Assembly: GCF_004353905.1 (NCBI RefSeq)
Contig: NZ_SMOD01000013.1
Span: 1-64,000, forward strand
From: Paraburkholderia guartelaensis
GTDB taxonomy: Bacteria; Pseudomonadota; Gammaproteobacteria; Burkholderiales; Burkholderiaceae
Direction: 5' to 3'
DNA: 64,000 nucleotides
Position 1 is the stretch's first letter, and every line of letters starts with the position of its first letter. Positions 42,625 through 50,847 of the stretch are shown here, piece after piece. The translations under genes were made by a program, and so were the position numbers. The notes under the pieces are model-generated. The model saw nothing but the letters and a program-made list of their open reading frames with translations. It was not told where the DNA came from and ran no database searches.

Positions 42625-43018
42625 CTGGCGTACCCAGTTTGCCCAAAATGGGCGCATAGTCAGCAAGATGCGGGCCAGCTTCAGCGCCAAACTGGTGAAT
42701 TCGTCGCCACACCAGGCGTCAAGCCGGTGCGGCGTGCACCGATGCGGAAAAATAGCAGGCACCGCGTCGCCGGTGCTCGTGCTGATATCTGGGGCGCATG
42801 CACCACGTTTCGGCACAATCTCGGGGCCTGCGCGCAAAGGTGGGGAAATAGCGCGCCAAGATAGGGCGATTAATTCGATTTTCCTTTCCATATCAATGAA
42901 TTGTCGGCTATTCGAAATCATCTCGCGTTTTCGTTGGGAATCAACTTCGGGCGCACATAGGGCGCAAACGCCGACATAATGGCCAGATTGCCACCTCACG
43001 CACGTCCGTCGCCACGCA
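42625..43018. other. Divergent promoter region, amtB / histidine kinase
   Basis: This 394-bp gap carries the sigma-54 element for amtB near its left end. The right half is lower in GC (around 42865-42945) and presumably holds the kinase promoter. A frame stays open across much of it in the amtB direction but lacks coding signs. Confidence 0.5.
42662..42677 (-). promoter_or_regulatory. Sigma-54 (RpoN) promoter of amtB
   Basis: Read on the minus strand: TGGCCCG-CATC-TTGCT. This matches the TGGCACG-N4-TTGCW consensus with one change, and the invariant GG and GC are exactly 10 nt apart. It implies nitrogen-limitation control by NtrC. The predicted transcription start is about 26 nt before the chosen amtB start. 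Confidence 0.75.
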
Positions 43019-44800
43019 ATGCGCCTCACGACCAAAGGGCTTCTGCTGATCGCGATTCCCGCCGTCTTCGAACTGAGCTTGCTGTCGGCCATCGTGAAGG
43101 CCGAGACCGACGCCGCCGCCGCGGAGCGCTGGGGCCAGCACAGCCAGGCGGTGCTGGCGCAGGCTTCACGCGTGCTCGAACCGGTGCTGGTCGAGTCGGT
43201 GAAGCTGCGCGGTGCGGTGGCGGCCAACGACACGAGCTACTCCACACCGGTATCGATGTGGATGGATGTCGACCGCCGCATCGACCGGCTCGTCGATCTC
43301 GTCGCCGATAACCCCTCGCAGGTCGAGCGCGCCGTGCAGATTCGCCACGCCGTGCAGAACTATCGCCAATGGTCGGACCGCGTGCAGGATCTCTTGCGCT
43401 CGGGCCGCCGCGCCGACCTCGCCGAGCGCTTTCGCGCGCTCATGGCCGCCGACGTGCTCGACCGCGTGCGCACGCAGATCGTCTCGTTACAGACCGAGGA
43501 GCGCCGCCTCGACGTATTGCGGGTGTCCGCCGCCGAAGCCGCGCGCGCCCAGCAGCAGACGCTCGTGATGACGGCCGTGCTCGGCTCGATCGTGCTGGTC
43601 GCGCTCGCGGTCTGGGTCTTTACGCGCGGTGTGCGCGGGCGGCTCGACGCGCTCTCCGACAACGCGAACCGGCTGGCCGCAAACGAACCGCTCGCGCCGC
43701 TCACGGCGGGCAACGACGAAATCGCGGAACTCGACCTCACGCTGCACCAGATCAGCCAGCGGCTGATCGAAGCCGAGCGGCTGCGCCTCGGTTTCCAGGC
43801 CGACCTCGCGCGGCGCGCGGACCAGCTCGCGCACATCAACGAAAACCTGCGCCAGCAGACTCAGGAAAACGAGATGTTCATCCACGGCGTGTCGCACGAT
43901 TTGCGCGCGCCGCTCGTGAACCTGCAGGGCTTCTCGCGCGAACTCAATCACGCGTGCATCGACCTGCGCGAGCGCATCGCGAAATCTTCACTTTCGCTAG
44001 AGGCGCGTGCGCGCATCGAGCGGACCATCAACGAGGATATCGGCGAGGCGCTGCGCTATCTGCAAACGGCCGTGCTGCGCGCATCGCACATCATCGACGC
44101 GCTGCTGCGGCTCGCACGCGTGGGGCGCGTGGAGTACCGGCGGCAGCGCGTGAGCGTGCAGGAGCTGGTGCAGCGCGTGGTCGACGCGATGCACGCCTCG
44201 ATCCGCGCACGCGGCGCGCAGGTAAGCGTGCAAACGCTGCCCGACGTTTGGGGCGACCCGACGGCGCTCGAGCAGGTCTTTGCAAACCTGATCGGCAACG
44301 CGCTCAACTATCTCGATCCGGCGCGCGACGGGCGTGTCGAGATCGGCACCGCGCATGCGCCGCCGGGCGTGGAGTCGCTGCAGATTTTCTATGTGCGCGA
44401 CAACGGGCTCGGCATTCCCGAGGTGGGCTTGCCGCGGCTCTTTCAGGCGTTCCAGCGCATGCACGGCAATGTCGCGCCGGGCGAGGGCATCGGGCTCGCG
44501 CTCGTGCGCCGCGTGGTGGAGCGGCACGGCGGGCGCGTATGGGTGGAGTCGACGGAAGGCGAGGGGACGACGTTCTATCTGACGCTGCCCGATGCACTTG
44601 CGGTCGCGCCGCCTTTGCCCGGCGACGCGGAGCAGATCATCAGCGCGCTCGAACGCGCGGAGCGCACGGAAGCATCGCCGGGTGGCGTTGCAGGATATGG
44701 TGCGGGCGATGGCACGGGCGGCGCGAACGTGAAGGGCAGCGTTCAAAGCGAGTTACGGGCGGCACCCGCAACGGCGTTGCGACCACCGGCTGGCGCTTAG
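43019..44800 (+). CDS. Sensor histidine kinase (CHASE3-like, HAMP, HisKA, HATPase)
   Basis: A 593-residue membrane kinase. TM1 is at about 5-24, a periplasmic CHASE3-like helical region at about 30-180, and TM2 at about 184-205 (VMTAVLGSIVLVALAVWVF). HAMP follows, then the H-box with His293 in VSHDLRAPLVNLQGFSRELN. The ATPase domain has VFANLIGNALNYLDP (N), VRDNGLGIPE (G1) and GEGIGLALVRRVVERHGG (G2). Phosphorelay motifs are all intact. There is an extra Gly/Ala-rich tail of about 60 residues. No response regulator adjoins it, so it is an orphan. It is divergent from amtB; a link to nitrogen is only positional. Confidence 0.9.
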   Translation: MRLTTKGLLLIAIPAVFELSLLSAIVKAETDAAAAERWGQHSQAVLAQASRVLEPVLVESVKLRGAVAANDTSYSTPVSMWMDVDRRIDRLVDLVADNPSQVERAVQIRHAVQNYRQWSDRVQDLLRSGRRADLAERFRALMAADVLDRVRTQIVSLQTEERRLDVLRVSAAEAARAQQQTLVMTAVLGSIVLVALAVWVFTRGVRGRLDALSDNANRLAANEPLAPLTAGNDEIAELDLTLHQISQRLIEAERLRLGFQADLARRADQLAHINENLRQQTQENEMFIHGVSHDLRAPLVNLQGFSRELNHACIDLRERIAKSSLSLEARARIERTINEDIGEALRYLQTAVLRASHIIDALLRLARVGRVEYRRQRVSVQELVQRVVDAMHASIRARGAQVSVQTLPDVWGDPTALEQVFANLIGNALNYLDPARDGRVEIGTAHAPPGVESLQIFYVRDNGLGIPEVGLPRLFQAFQRMHGNVAPGEGIGLALVRRVVERHGGRVWVESTEGEGTTFYLTLPDALAVAPPLPGDAEQIISALERAERTEASPGGVAGYGAGDGTGGANVKGSVQSELRAAPATALRPPAGA

Positions 44801-44998
44801 ACCTCGAAACAAGCGAGTTCGGGACGTACTGAAGATGCTCCGCGGCTCGAGCAGGCGGCTCGCGCGAAACGCGATCGTGAGTATGACCAGCCAGCTGGTT
44901 AGATCCTGGGCACGCACTCCGTACTCCAGAGCAATTGGTGCTCGGCGCGCGCCGCGCCCTGCGAAACAGGTGCGACGCGCGACAGGATCAGCGCTCGC

Positions 44999-45580
44999 TC
45001 ACGGCTCGATGCGCGTTCCGAGGAGCGCGAGGAACTGGCGCAGCCATTCTGGATGCGCGGGCCACGCCGGTGCGGTGACGAAGGGGGCGTCCGTCACGGC
45101 GCTGTCGATGGCGATGTCGGCGTATTCGCCGCCCGCGAGCCGCACCTCGGGCGCGCAGGCCGGATAGGCCGAAATGCGCTTGCCACGGATCACCTCGGCC
45201 GCGGCGAGCAGTTGGGCTGCATGGCAGATCGCCGCGATGGGCTTGTTCGCCTGGGCGAAGTGACGCACCATCTCGATGACCTTCGGGTCGAGGCGCAGAT
45301 ATTCGGGCGCGCGCCCGCCCGCGATGGCGAGCGCGTCGTAGCTGGCGGCGTCGATTTCGTCGAAGGTCGCGTTGAGCGCGAACTGGTGCCCCGGCTTTTC
45401 GGTGTAGGTCTGGTCGCCCTCGAAGTCGTGGATGGCGGTCTTCACGCGCTCGCCAGCCTTCTTGCCGGGGCACACGGCGTCGACGCGGTGGCCGACGGCC
45501 TGCAGCGCCTGAAACGGCACCATCGTTTCGTAGTCTTCGGCGAAATCGCCGGTGAGGAACAGGATCTTCTTGACGGCCAT
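44999..45580 (-). CDS. DJ-1/PfpI family protein
   Basis: A 193-residue protein of the DJ-1/PfpI superfamily. The nucleophile Cys is in the elbow IAAICHAAQLLAAA and the Glu partner in LTGDFAEDYE. The YDALAIAGGRAPEYLR stretch is typical of PfpI-like deglycase or protease homologues. Enzymatic role cannot be fixed: members include chaperone-like, glyoxalase-like and isonitrile-hydratase-like proteins. It is divergent from a GNAT gene with only 59 bp between. Confidence 0.88.
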   Translation of the reverse strand: MAVKKILFLTGDFAEDYETMVPFQALQAVGHRVDAVCPGKKAGERVKTAIHDFEGDQTYTEKPGHQFALNATFDEIDAASYDALAIAGGRAPEYLRLDPKVIEMVRHFAQANKPIAAICHAAQLLAAAEVIRGKRISAYPACAPEVRLAGGEYADIAIDSAVTDAPFVTAPAWPAHPEWLRQFLALLGTRIEP

Positions 45581-45639
45581 CGTTTGTCTCCAGAGGTGGA
45601 CGGTGGAACAGATCGTGCGCGTGGGCAGTCTACTCCATC

Positions 45640-46185
45640 ATGTTTGACGATTTCGCAAAGGATGGTGTCGCGGGCGATGCGCGACAACCGCGGCAATCCA
45701 TCGACTGGCGGCGCTACGTGCCGGGCCAGGACGCGAGCGCGCTCGCCGCGTTGTTTCGTGCGTCCGTGAGCACACTCGCGGCCTCGTTCTACGACGCGGC
45801 GCAGCGCGCCGCCTGGGCCGCGGCCGCCGACGATCTCGCGGACTTCGACGCGCGCCTCGCGCGCGGTGTGACGCTGGTGGCGCGGTGCGACGGTGAGTTC
45901 GCCGCGTTCGGGCAGCTCTTTCCGCGCGATCACGTCGAGATGCTTTACGTCGCGCCGGCATGGTCGCGCCGCGGCGTCGCGACGGCGTTGCTGGTGCGGC
46001 TCGAAGCGCGCGCGCGCGAGGCGCGCTCGACGGTATTGACCGCCGACGCGAGCGCGGTGTCGCGGCCGGTTTTCGAGCGCGCGGGCTTTTCGCTGATTTC
46101 GTCAGAATTGGTGTTTCGCGACGGCGTATCATTGCCGCGTTTTCATCTATGCAAGCCGCTACATGCGGCGAATTTTTCAGGATGA
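45640..46185 (+). CDS. GNAT-family N-acetyltransferase
   Basis: A 181-residue acetyltransferase. The acetyl-CoA binding motif A is VEMLYVAPAWSRRGVATALLVRLEARAR (R-x-x-G-x-A) and motif B is ASAVSRPVFERAGFSLISSELV. DASALAALFRASVSTLAASFYD at the N-terminus is the acceptor-binding half. Acceptor unknown. Its stop overlaps the start of the following lipoprotein gene by ATGA, so the two are coupled. Confidence 0.85.
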   Translation: MFDDFAKDGVAGDARQPRQSIDWRRYVPGQDASALAALFRASVSTLAASFYDAAQRAAWAAAADDLADFDARLARGVTLVARCDGEFAAFGQLFPRDHVEMLYVAPAWSRRGVATALLVRLEARAREARSTVLTADASAVSRPVFERAGFSLISSELVFRDGVSLPRFHLCKPLHAANFSG

Positions 46186-46658
46186 CCATGTTTTCGAAGG
46201 TTTCCACGCAAAGGCTGACGCTTGCCTCCCTGCTCGTCTGTGCGGCGCTCGCCGCCGGCTGTAACAAGCAGGACGCTTCCACGCCGGATCTGAGCAAGCA
46301 GTCTGCCGACGCCGTGAAGCAGGCCACGCAGGACGCCGCCAACCAGGCCGCGCAGCAGGCGGCGCAAACGCTCGACAAGGCTGCGAGCTTCGTGAACCAG
46401 CAACTCGGTGCGGCGCAGCAGAAGCTCGATTCGGCAGCGTCGCAAGGTCAGCAGGCGAGCGCATCCACGGCCCAACTGGCTTCGGCGGCGCAGGGCCAGT
46501 TGCGCGGCGCGGCAAGCACGGCGCAAGCCTTGCTCGGGCAGGCCGCCGCGGCGACCGGCACCGGCTTGACCAACGCGGGGCACTCGTTGCAACGCTGGGC
46601 GAGCAATGCCGCCGGGACCGCATCGGCGCCGGGGCAGGCATCGGATGCCGCGAAGTAA
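46182..46658 (+). CDS. Ala/Gln-rich lipoprotein
   Basis: A 158-residue predicted lipoprotein. The signal peptide ends in lipobox CAALAAGC. The mature chain is Ala/Gln/Ser-rich and helical (SADAVKQATQDAANQAAQQA, AASFVNQQLGAAQQKLDSA), suggesting an extended amphipathic coil, as in Lpp-like or stress-induced envelope lipoproteins. The start at 46182 overlaps the GNAT stop; a second ATG at 46188 would also keep the signal. A hairpin at 46659-46683 directly follows the stop. Function unknown. Confidence 0.72.
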   Translation: MTMFSKVSTQRLTLASLLVCAALAAGCNKQDASTPDLSKQSADAVKQATQDAANQAAQQAAQTLDKAASFVNQQLGAAQQKLDSAASQGQQASASTAQLASAAQGQLRGAASTAQALLGQAAAATGTGLTNAGHSLQRWASNAAGTASAPGQASDAAK

Positions 46659-46683
46659 TGCCGCAGCCGTGCGAGCTGCGGCA
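46659..46683 (+). terminator. Hairpin after the lipoprotein gene
   Basis: TGCCGCAG (46659-46666) pairs with CTGCGGCA (46676-46683), beginning at the base after the stop codon. There is no T-tail, so terminator function is uncertain. Confidence 0.45.
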
Positions 46684-46711
46684 GAAAGGTCGGGTTGACG
46701 CTACGGATTAA

Positions 46712-46730
46712 TGTAATTATGATGGTTACA
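46712..46730. promoter_or_regulatory. Candidate Rrf2 operator at its own promoter
   Basis: TGTAAT-N7-GTTACA, an imperfect inverted repeat 59 bp before the regulator's GTG start. The same pattern recurs perfectly before the next gene (47305-47323). Confidence 0.65.
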
Positions 46731-46788
46731 CTTTTTGGCGCGTGTGGTTCGATCCATTCGCGCGCCGCTCAGCAGTGGCAGGTTCGCC

Positions 46789-47244
46789 GTGAATACGAGT
46801 AGCCGTTTCGCCTTTGCCGTTCACGTGCTCGCGCTGCTGGCGCAGCAGGAGGGCGTGCCGCTGTCGTCGGAGATCATCGCGGGCAGTGTGAACACGAATC
46901 CCGCGCTCATTCGCAGGCTTCTGTCGATGCTTGCCGGCGCGGGCCTCACGGCGTCACAACTGGGCGCGGGCGGCGGCGCGCTGTTGGCGCGCGAACCGCA
47001 GGCGATCACGCTGCTCGACGTCTACCATGCGGTCGACGACGCGCAGTTGTTCGCCATGCACCGCGAGGAGCCGAACCCGGCTTGCCTCGTCGGGCGCCAT
47101 ATCCAGCAGACGCTGCGCGGCGTGATCGACGACGCACAGCGCGCGATGGAGGCGTCGCTCGCCACCCGCACGCTCGCGGATGTCGTCGACGACATGACGC
47201 GCAGCGAGCGCAAGCTCGAACGCGCACGGGCGCGGCGAGCATGA
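46789..47244 (+). CDS. Rrf2-family transcriptional regulator (YwnA-like)
   Basis: A 151-residue regulator with the Rrf2 winged HTH: SSRFAFAVHVLALLAQQEGV, SSEIIAGSVNTNPALIRRLLSML and AGLTASQLGAGGGALLAREPQ. The three-Cys cluster of iron-sulfur Rrf2 proteins (as in IscR and NsrR) is absent; a lone Cys lies in NPACLVGRH, so it may sense redox or thiol chemistry without a cluster. The GTG at 46789 was chosen because the HTH starts right after it. It is followed by its own terminator and by an NAD(P)-binding protein gene, the pairing known from ywnA/ywnB. Confidence 0.85.
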   Translation: MNTSSRFAFAVHVLALLAQQEGVPLSSEIIAGSVNTNPALIRRLLSMLAGAGLTASQLGAGGGALLAREPQAITLLDVYHAVDDAQLFAMHREEPNPACLVGRHIQQTLRGVIDDAQRAMEASLATRTLADVVDDMTRSERKLERARARRA

Positions 47245-47272
47245 GCGGAAGGCGTGCGGCCAGAATCATCAG

Positions 47273-47293
47273 CGGGGCATTGCCCCGTTTTTT
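47273..47293 (+). terminator. Intrinsic terminator after the Rrf2 gene
   Basis: CGGGGC-ATT-GCCCCG (47273-47287) followed by six T residues. It separates the regulator from the regulated gene. Confidence 0.85.
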
Positions 47294-47304
47294 CACCCCT
47301 GAAA

Positions 47305-47323
47305 TGTAACTTCGTTAGTTACA
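47305..47323. promoter_or_regulatory. Candidate Rrf2 operator before the NAD(P)-binding gene
   Basis: TGTAAC-N7-GTTACA, a perfect 6-bp-arm inverted repeat 27 bp before the start codon, well placed to block ribosome access or promoter clearance. It matches the element in front of the Rrf2 gene. Confidence 0.72.
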
Positions 47324-47349
47324 TAAATACGGAAAACAGGAGTCAGTTC

Positions 47350-47994
47350 ATGAGCAAGACGCTGAAAATCGCCCTCTTTGGCGCAACGGGTATGGTCGGC
47401 TCGCGCATCGCCGCCGAAGCGGCTCGCCGCGGCCACCAGGTGAGCGCGCTGGTGCGCCAGCCCGAGCGTGTGGCGGCTGCACCGAACATCCACGCGGCGA
47501 AGGCCGATCTGCTCGACGCAGCGAGCGTCGCCACTGCGGTGCGCGGCCATGATGTAGTGGCGAGCGCCTACGCGCCGCCCAAGGATCAGCTCGACGACCT
47601 GCTGGTCGCGAGCCGCGCGCTCGTGGAAGGCGCGCGCGCTGCGGGGCTCAAGCGTCTCGTGGTGGTGGGCGGCGCCGGCTCGCTGGAGGTGGCGCCCGGC
47701 AAGCAGCTCGTCGACACCGATGGCTTCCCCGACGCCTACAAAGCGATCGCACTCGCCCATCGCGAGGCGTTCGACTATTTCCGCACGGTCAGCGACATCG
47801 ACTGGACCTTCTTCGCGCCGGCCGCGATCATCGCTCCAGGCGAGCGCACGGGCACGTTCCGCACCGGCGCTAATACGCTGATCGCCGATGTGAAGGGCGA
47901 GAGCCGCATCTCGGCCGAGGACTACGCAATCGCCTTCGTCGACGAGCTGGAGCAGGGCCGCTTCATTCGTCAGATCGCAACGGTGGCCTACTGA
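47350..47994 (+). CDS. NAD(P)H-binding NmrA/atypical SDR protein (YwnB-like)
   Basis: A 214-residue Rossmann-fold protein. The glycine motif is GATGMVGSRIAAEAARRGH, followed by KADLLDAASVATAVRGHDVVASAY and KRLVVVGGAGSLEVAPG. DIDWTFFAPAAIIAPGERTG is the usual last block. It lacks the SDR Tyr-Lys pair, as in redox-sensing or quinone-type YwnB/NmrA relatives. AACAGGAGT precedes the ATG at 47350. It sits right behind an Rrf2 operator and is the likely main target of the upstream regulator. Substrate unknown; electrophile or quinone stress is a reasonable guess. Confidence 0.87.
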   Translation: MSKTLKIALFGATGMVGSRIAAEAARRGHQVSALVRQPERVAAAPNIHAAKADLLDAASVATAVRGHDVVASAYAPPKDQLDDLLVASRALVEGARAAGLKRLVVVGGAGSLEVAPGKQLVDTDGFPDAYKAIALAHREAFDYFRTVSDIDWTFFAPAAIIAPGERTGTFRTGANTLIADVKGESRISAEDYAIAFVDELEQGRFIRQIATVAY

Positions 47995-48100
47995 GGCGCG
48001 ACGCGGCGCGCCCTGTGCGCTGACAAACTGTTACGCAACCGCGAGGCGCGGCGAGGCGGAGTGCGGCTAAACTGGAACGTCCTGTTTTTGCCCCTCCGCC

Positions 48101-50626
48101 ATGAATTCCAGCATCGGACGCGATGGCGCGGGCGCCGGGCCGTCGCGCATGCGCTTCGGTCCGGCGGATCGTGCACTTCTTTCGCGCGCCGCGCCGGCGC
48201 GCTCGTGTGTTCGCGCACTTATTCGCGCGCTCATGCTCCTCGCATGCCTCGCGGCTTGCCTTGCCATGCCGCTGCGGGCCGCCGCGCAAGCCGCGCCGGC
48301 GCCCGTGCTGCCCGTGCTCAAGAGCATCATCACCGGGGCGCCGGCGGCCGCCTCGGGGGCTTCGGCGGCCGAGGCAGCCTCGGCGCCGTCACCCGCGAGC
48401 CAGGCTGAGTTCACGCGCTCGCTCGACAGCGTCATCACCACGCTCGACAACGAGCGCCAGCGCACCGCGCTCCTGAATCAGCTCAAGAAGCTGCGCAGCG
48501 CATCGCAAAATGTGGCGCCCGCGCCCGCATCGGGCGCGGCGGCGAACTCGGCAGGGCTGCTTGGCGCGATCGCATCCGGGCTCGCCTCGGTCGAGGAGGA
48601 CGCTCGCCGCGGCCGCAGTCCGTTTCATTACTGGGCGGGGCGCTTCAGGGCAGCCGGCATCGAGCTTTACGACATCGCCTCCGGCGGGCAGGGCGAAAGC
48701 CTCGGCCGCATCGTGTTCGATCTGTTCGCCATGCTGGCCGGCTGGGGCGCGTGCGCGGCGGTGCTGCGCTGGATTGAACGGCGCCTGCTCAGGCGTTTCG
48801 ATGTCGAGACCGGCCTGCGGCCCGATCCGCGCACCATCGATCTGCTCATTTTCGTCGTGCATCGCGCGGCGCCGTGGATCGTGGCGTTCCTCGGCGCGCT
48901 CGTGGTCGAGCGCTCGCTGCCGGACGCGCTCGGGCGCACGCTCGCCCTCGTGATCGCCTACGCGATCGTCGCGGGCGCAGTGTTCTCGTCGATCTGCCTG
49001 ATCATGTTTTCGCTGTTCGGCTCGGGGCACCGGCGCGCGGCCGTGCGCCTTCTGATCGCGCGCTCGCGCCGGCTGCTCTTTGCGATCGGCGTGCTGGCCG
49101 CGCTCGGCGACGCCGCGACCAATTTCGAAGTTGCGCGTCAGCTGGGCGCGAACCTGGCCGCACTGGTGAGCACCGCGGCGAACATGGCGGCCGCCGTGCT
49201 GACGGTGGTGTTCGCCTTTGGTTTCCGGCGGCCGGTCGCGCATCTCATCCGCAACCGCAGCTATTCGCTGCGCCACGGCCACAAGGCGCTCACCGAAGTC
49301 CTCGACGTGCTCGCCTCGCTCTGGCAGCTGCCGATGCTGCTGCTCGCCGGCGCTTCGATCGTCGCCACGTTCGGCGGCATCGGCAGCCGCGACGACGTGC
49401 TGCAGATCTCCGTGGTCTCCGCGCTTCTGCTCGTGCTCGCGTTCTTCCTCTCGGCGGTCGTGCTGCGCATCACGCGCCCGAACCCCGCGCGCGTGCGGCG
49501 GCGCTCGCCGTATCTGCGGCGCCTCTTGCGCTTTGCCGGCACGCTGCTCGTGGTGTTCATCTGGTTCGCGTATTTCGAATCGTGTGCGCGTCTCTGGGAC
49601 ATTTCGCTCGCCGCGATCATCGAGGCGAGTGTCGCCGCGCGCGGCATCGCGCACGCCATTTTCGCGATCGTGTCGACGGTGTTTCTCGCGTGGCTCGTCT
49701 GGATCACGGTCGATACCGCGATACTCGAAGCGCTCAATCCGAGCGGTCCGCGCACCAAGGGCCGCGCGCCCAGCACGCGTGCGCGCACCATGCTGCCGCT
49801 CGTGCGCAACGCGGTGCTCGTGACGATCCTCACCATCACCGGCATCGTCACCGCGGCGAATCTCGGCATCAACGTCACGCCGCTGCTCGCCGGCGCGGGC
49901 GTAATCGGTCTTGCCATCGGCTTTGGCGCGCAGTCGCTCGTGGCGGATCTCATCACCGGTCTTTTCATCATCATCGAGGAGACGATTTCGGTGGGCGACT
50001 GGATCGACATCGACAACGGCCATGCGGGCACGGTCGAGCATCTGTCGATCCGCACCGTGCGGCTGCGCGACGGGCAGGGCGCGATCCACGCCATTCCGTT
50101 CTCGCAGATCAAGATCGTGAAGAACCTCTCGCGCGATTTCGCGTTTGCCGTGTTCGAAGTGCGCGTGCCATTCTCGGTCGATCTCGATACGGTCACGCGG
50201 ATGATTCGCGAGACCGGCGCGGAACTCGTGGCCGACTTCCGCTATCGCCGCGAGATACTCGGGCCCGTGGAAGTGTGGGGGCTCGACCGGTTCGATCCGA
50301 ACTGGATGGTCGTGAAAGGGCAGATCAAGACGCGGCCGCTGCAGCAGTGGAGCGTGGCGCGCGCGTTCAACGCGCGCCTGAAGCGCCACATGGACGAAGC
50401 CGGCATCGAGATGCCGGTGCCGCAGATGCAGGTGCACATGTCCTCGCGCGGCGGCGATGTCGAGGAGCCGCACGGCGCGGCGCATGGTCATCCGCATCCG
50501 CATGGCGTGCACGTGGGCGGCGGCGTTGCGCGCGATGCCTCGCACGAGCCGCGGCCCGCGCCGCCGCCGACGGCGGGCCCCGAGGGCGCACCGCCGCAGA
50601 TTCCCACGGCGGGCAGCCGCGGCTGA
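48101..50626 (+). CDS. Large MscS-family mechanosensitive channel
   Basis: An 841-residue MscS-like channel of the long YbiO type. The N-terminal signal or membrane segment (about 40-63) precedes a periplasmic Ala/Ser-rich helical part and about ten hydrophobic spans. The pore helix and beta domain of MscS lie at about 585-690 (LLAGAGVIGLAIGFGAQSLVADLITGLFIIIEE, VGDWIDIDNGHAGTVEHLSIRTVRLRDGQG). The last ~60 residues are a His/Gly/Pro-rich tail (PHGAAHGHPHPHGVHVGGG) not present in MscS cores. Expected role: osmotic down-shock release. No operon partner; the start may be at a later Met. Confidence 0.88.
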   Translation: MNSSIGRDGAGAGPSRMRFGPADRALLSRAAPARSCVRALIRALMLLACLAACLAMPLRAAAQAAPAPVLPVLKSIITGAPAAASGASAAEAASAPSPASQAEFTRSLDSVITTLDNERQRTALLNQLKKLRSASQNVAPAPASGAAANSAGLLGAIASGLASVEEDARRGRSPFHYWAGRFRAAGIELYDIASGGQGESLGRIVFDLFAMLAGWGACAAVLRWIERRLLRRFDVETGLRPDPRTIDLLIFVVHRAAPWIVAFLGALVVERSLPDALGRTLALVIAYAIVAGAVFSSICLIMFSLFGSGHRRAAVRLLIARSRRLLFAIGVLAALGDAATNFEVARQLGANLAALVSTAANMAAAVLTVVFAFGFRRPVAHLIRNRSYSLRHGHKALTEVLDVLASLWQLPMLLLAGASIVATFGGIGSRDDVLQISVVSALLLVLAFFLSAVVLRITRPNPARVRRRSPYLRRLLRFAGTLLVVFIWFAYFESCARLWDISLAAIIEASVAARGIAHAIFAIVSTVFLAWLVWITVDTAILEALNPSGPRTKGRAPSTRARTMLPLVRNAVLVTILTITGIVTAANLGINVTPLLAGAGVIGLAIGFGAQSLVADLITGLFIIIEETISVGDWIDIDNGHAGTVEHLSIRTVRLRDGQGAIHAIPFSQIKIVKNLSRDFAFAVFEVRVPFSVDLDTVTRMIRETGAELVADFRYRREILGPVEVWGLDRFDPNWMVVKGQIKTRPLQQWSVARAFNARLKRHMDEAGIEMPVPQMQVHMSSRGGDVEEPHGAAHGHPHPHGVHVGGGVARDASHEPRPAPPPTAGPEGAPPQIPTAGSRG

Positions 50627-50847
50627 AGGGCTACGGCCGCTTAGGCCAGGTCAAATCACTTTGTCGCGCCGCAATTGCGCGAGCGCCCGGCCGCTGCGTG
50701 GCGGCCTGGCTCAGTCAGCTTGCGTTTCCGTTCGGTATGCTGATGATTGGCAATATCGTGTCGGTCAGGCAGCGCGGCGCGCTCCCCGATCAATGAGGGC
50801 GCACAACAACGCACTATGACGCCCTCGATGGATATGCGTCAGTCGCG

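Noticed and set aside
44835..45167. 110-codon plus-strand open frame after the histidine kinase
   Set aside because: No ribosome site and Arg/Ser-rich composition; it overlaps the 3' end of the DJ-1/PfpI gene on the other strand.
48874..50796. 640-codon plus-strand frame in another phase of the MscS gene
   Set aside because: Overlaps the MscS coding region out of frame; Arg/Ala-rich without hydrophobic segments or motifs.
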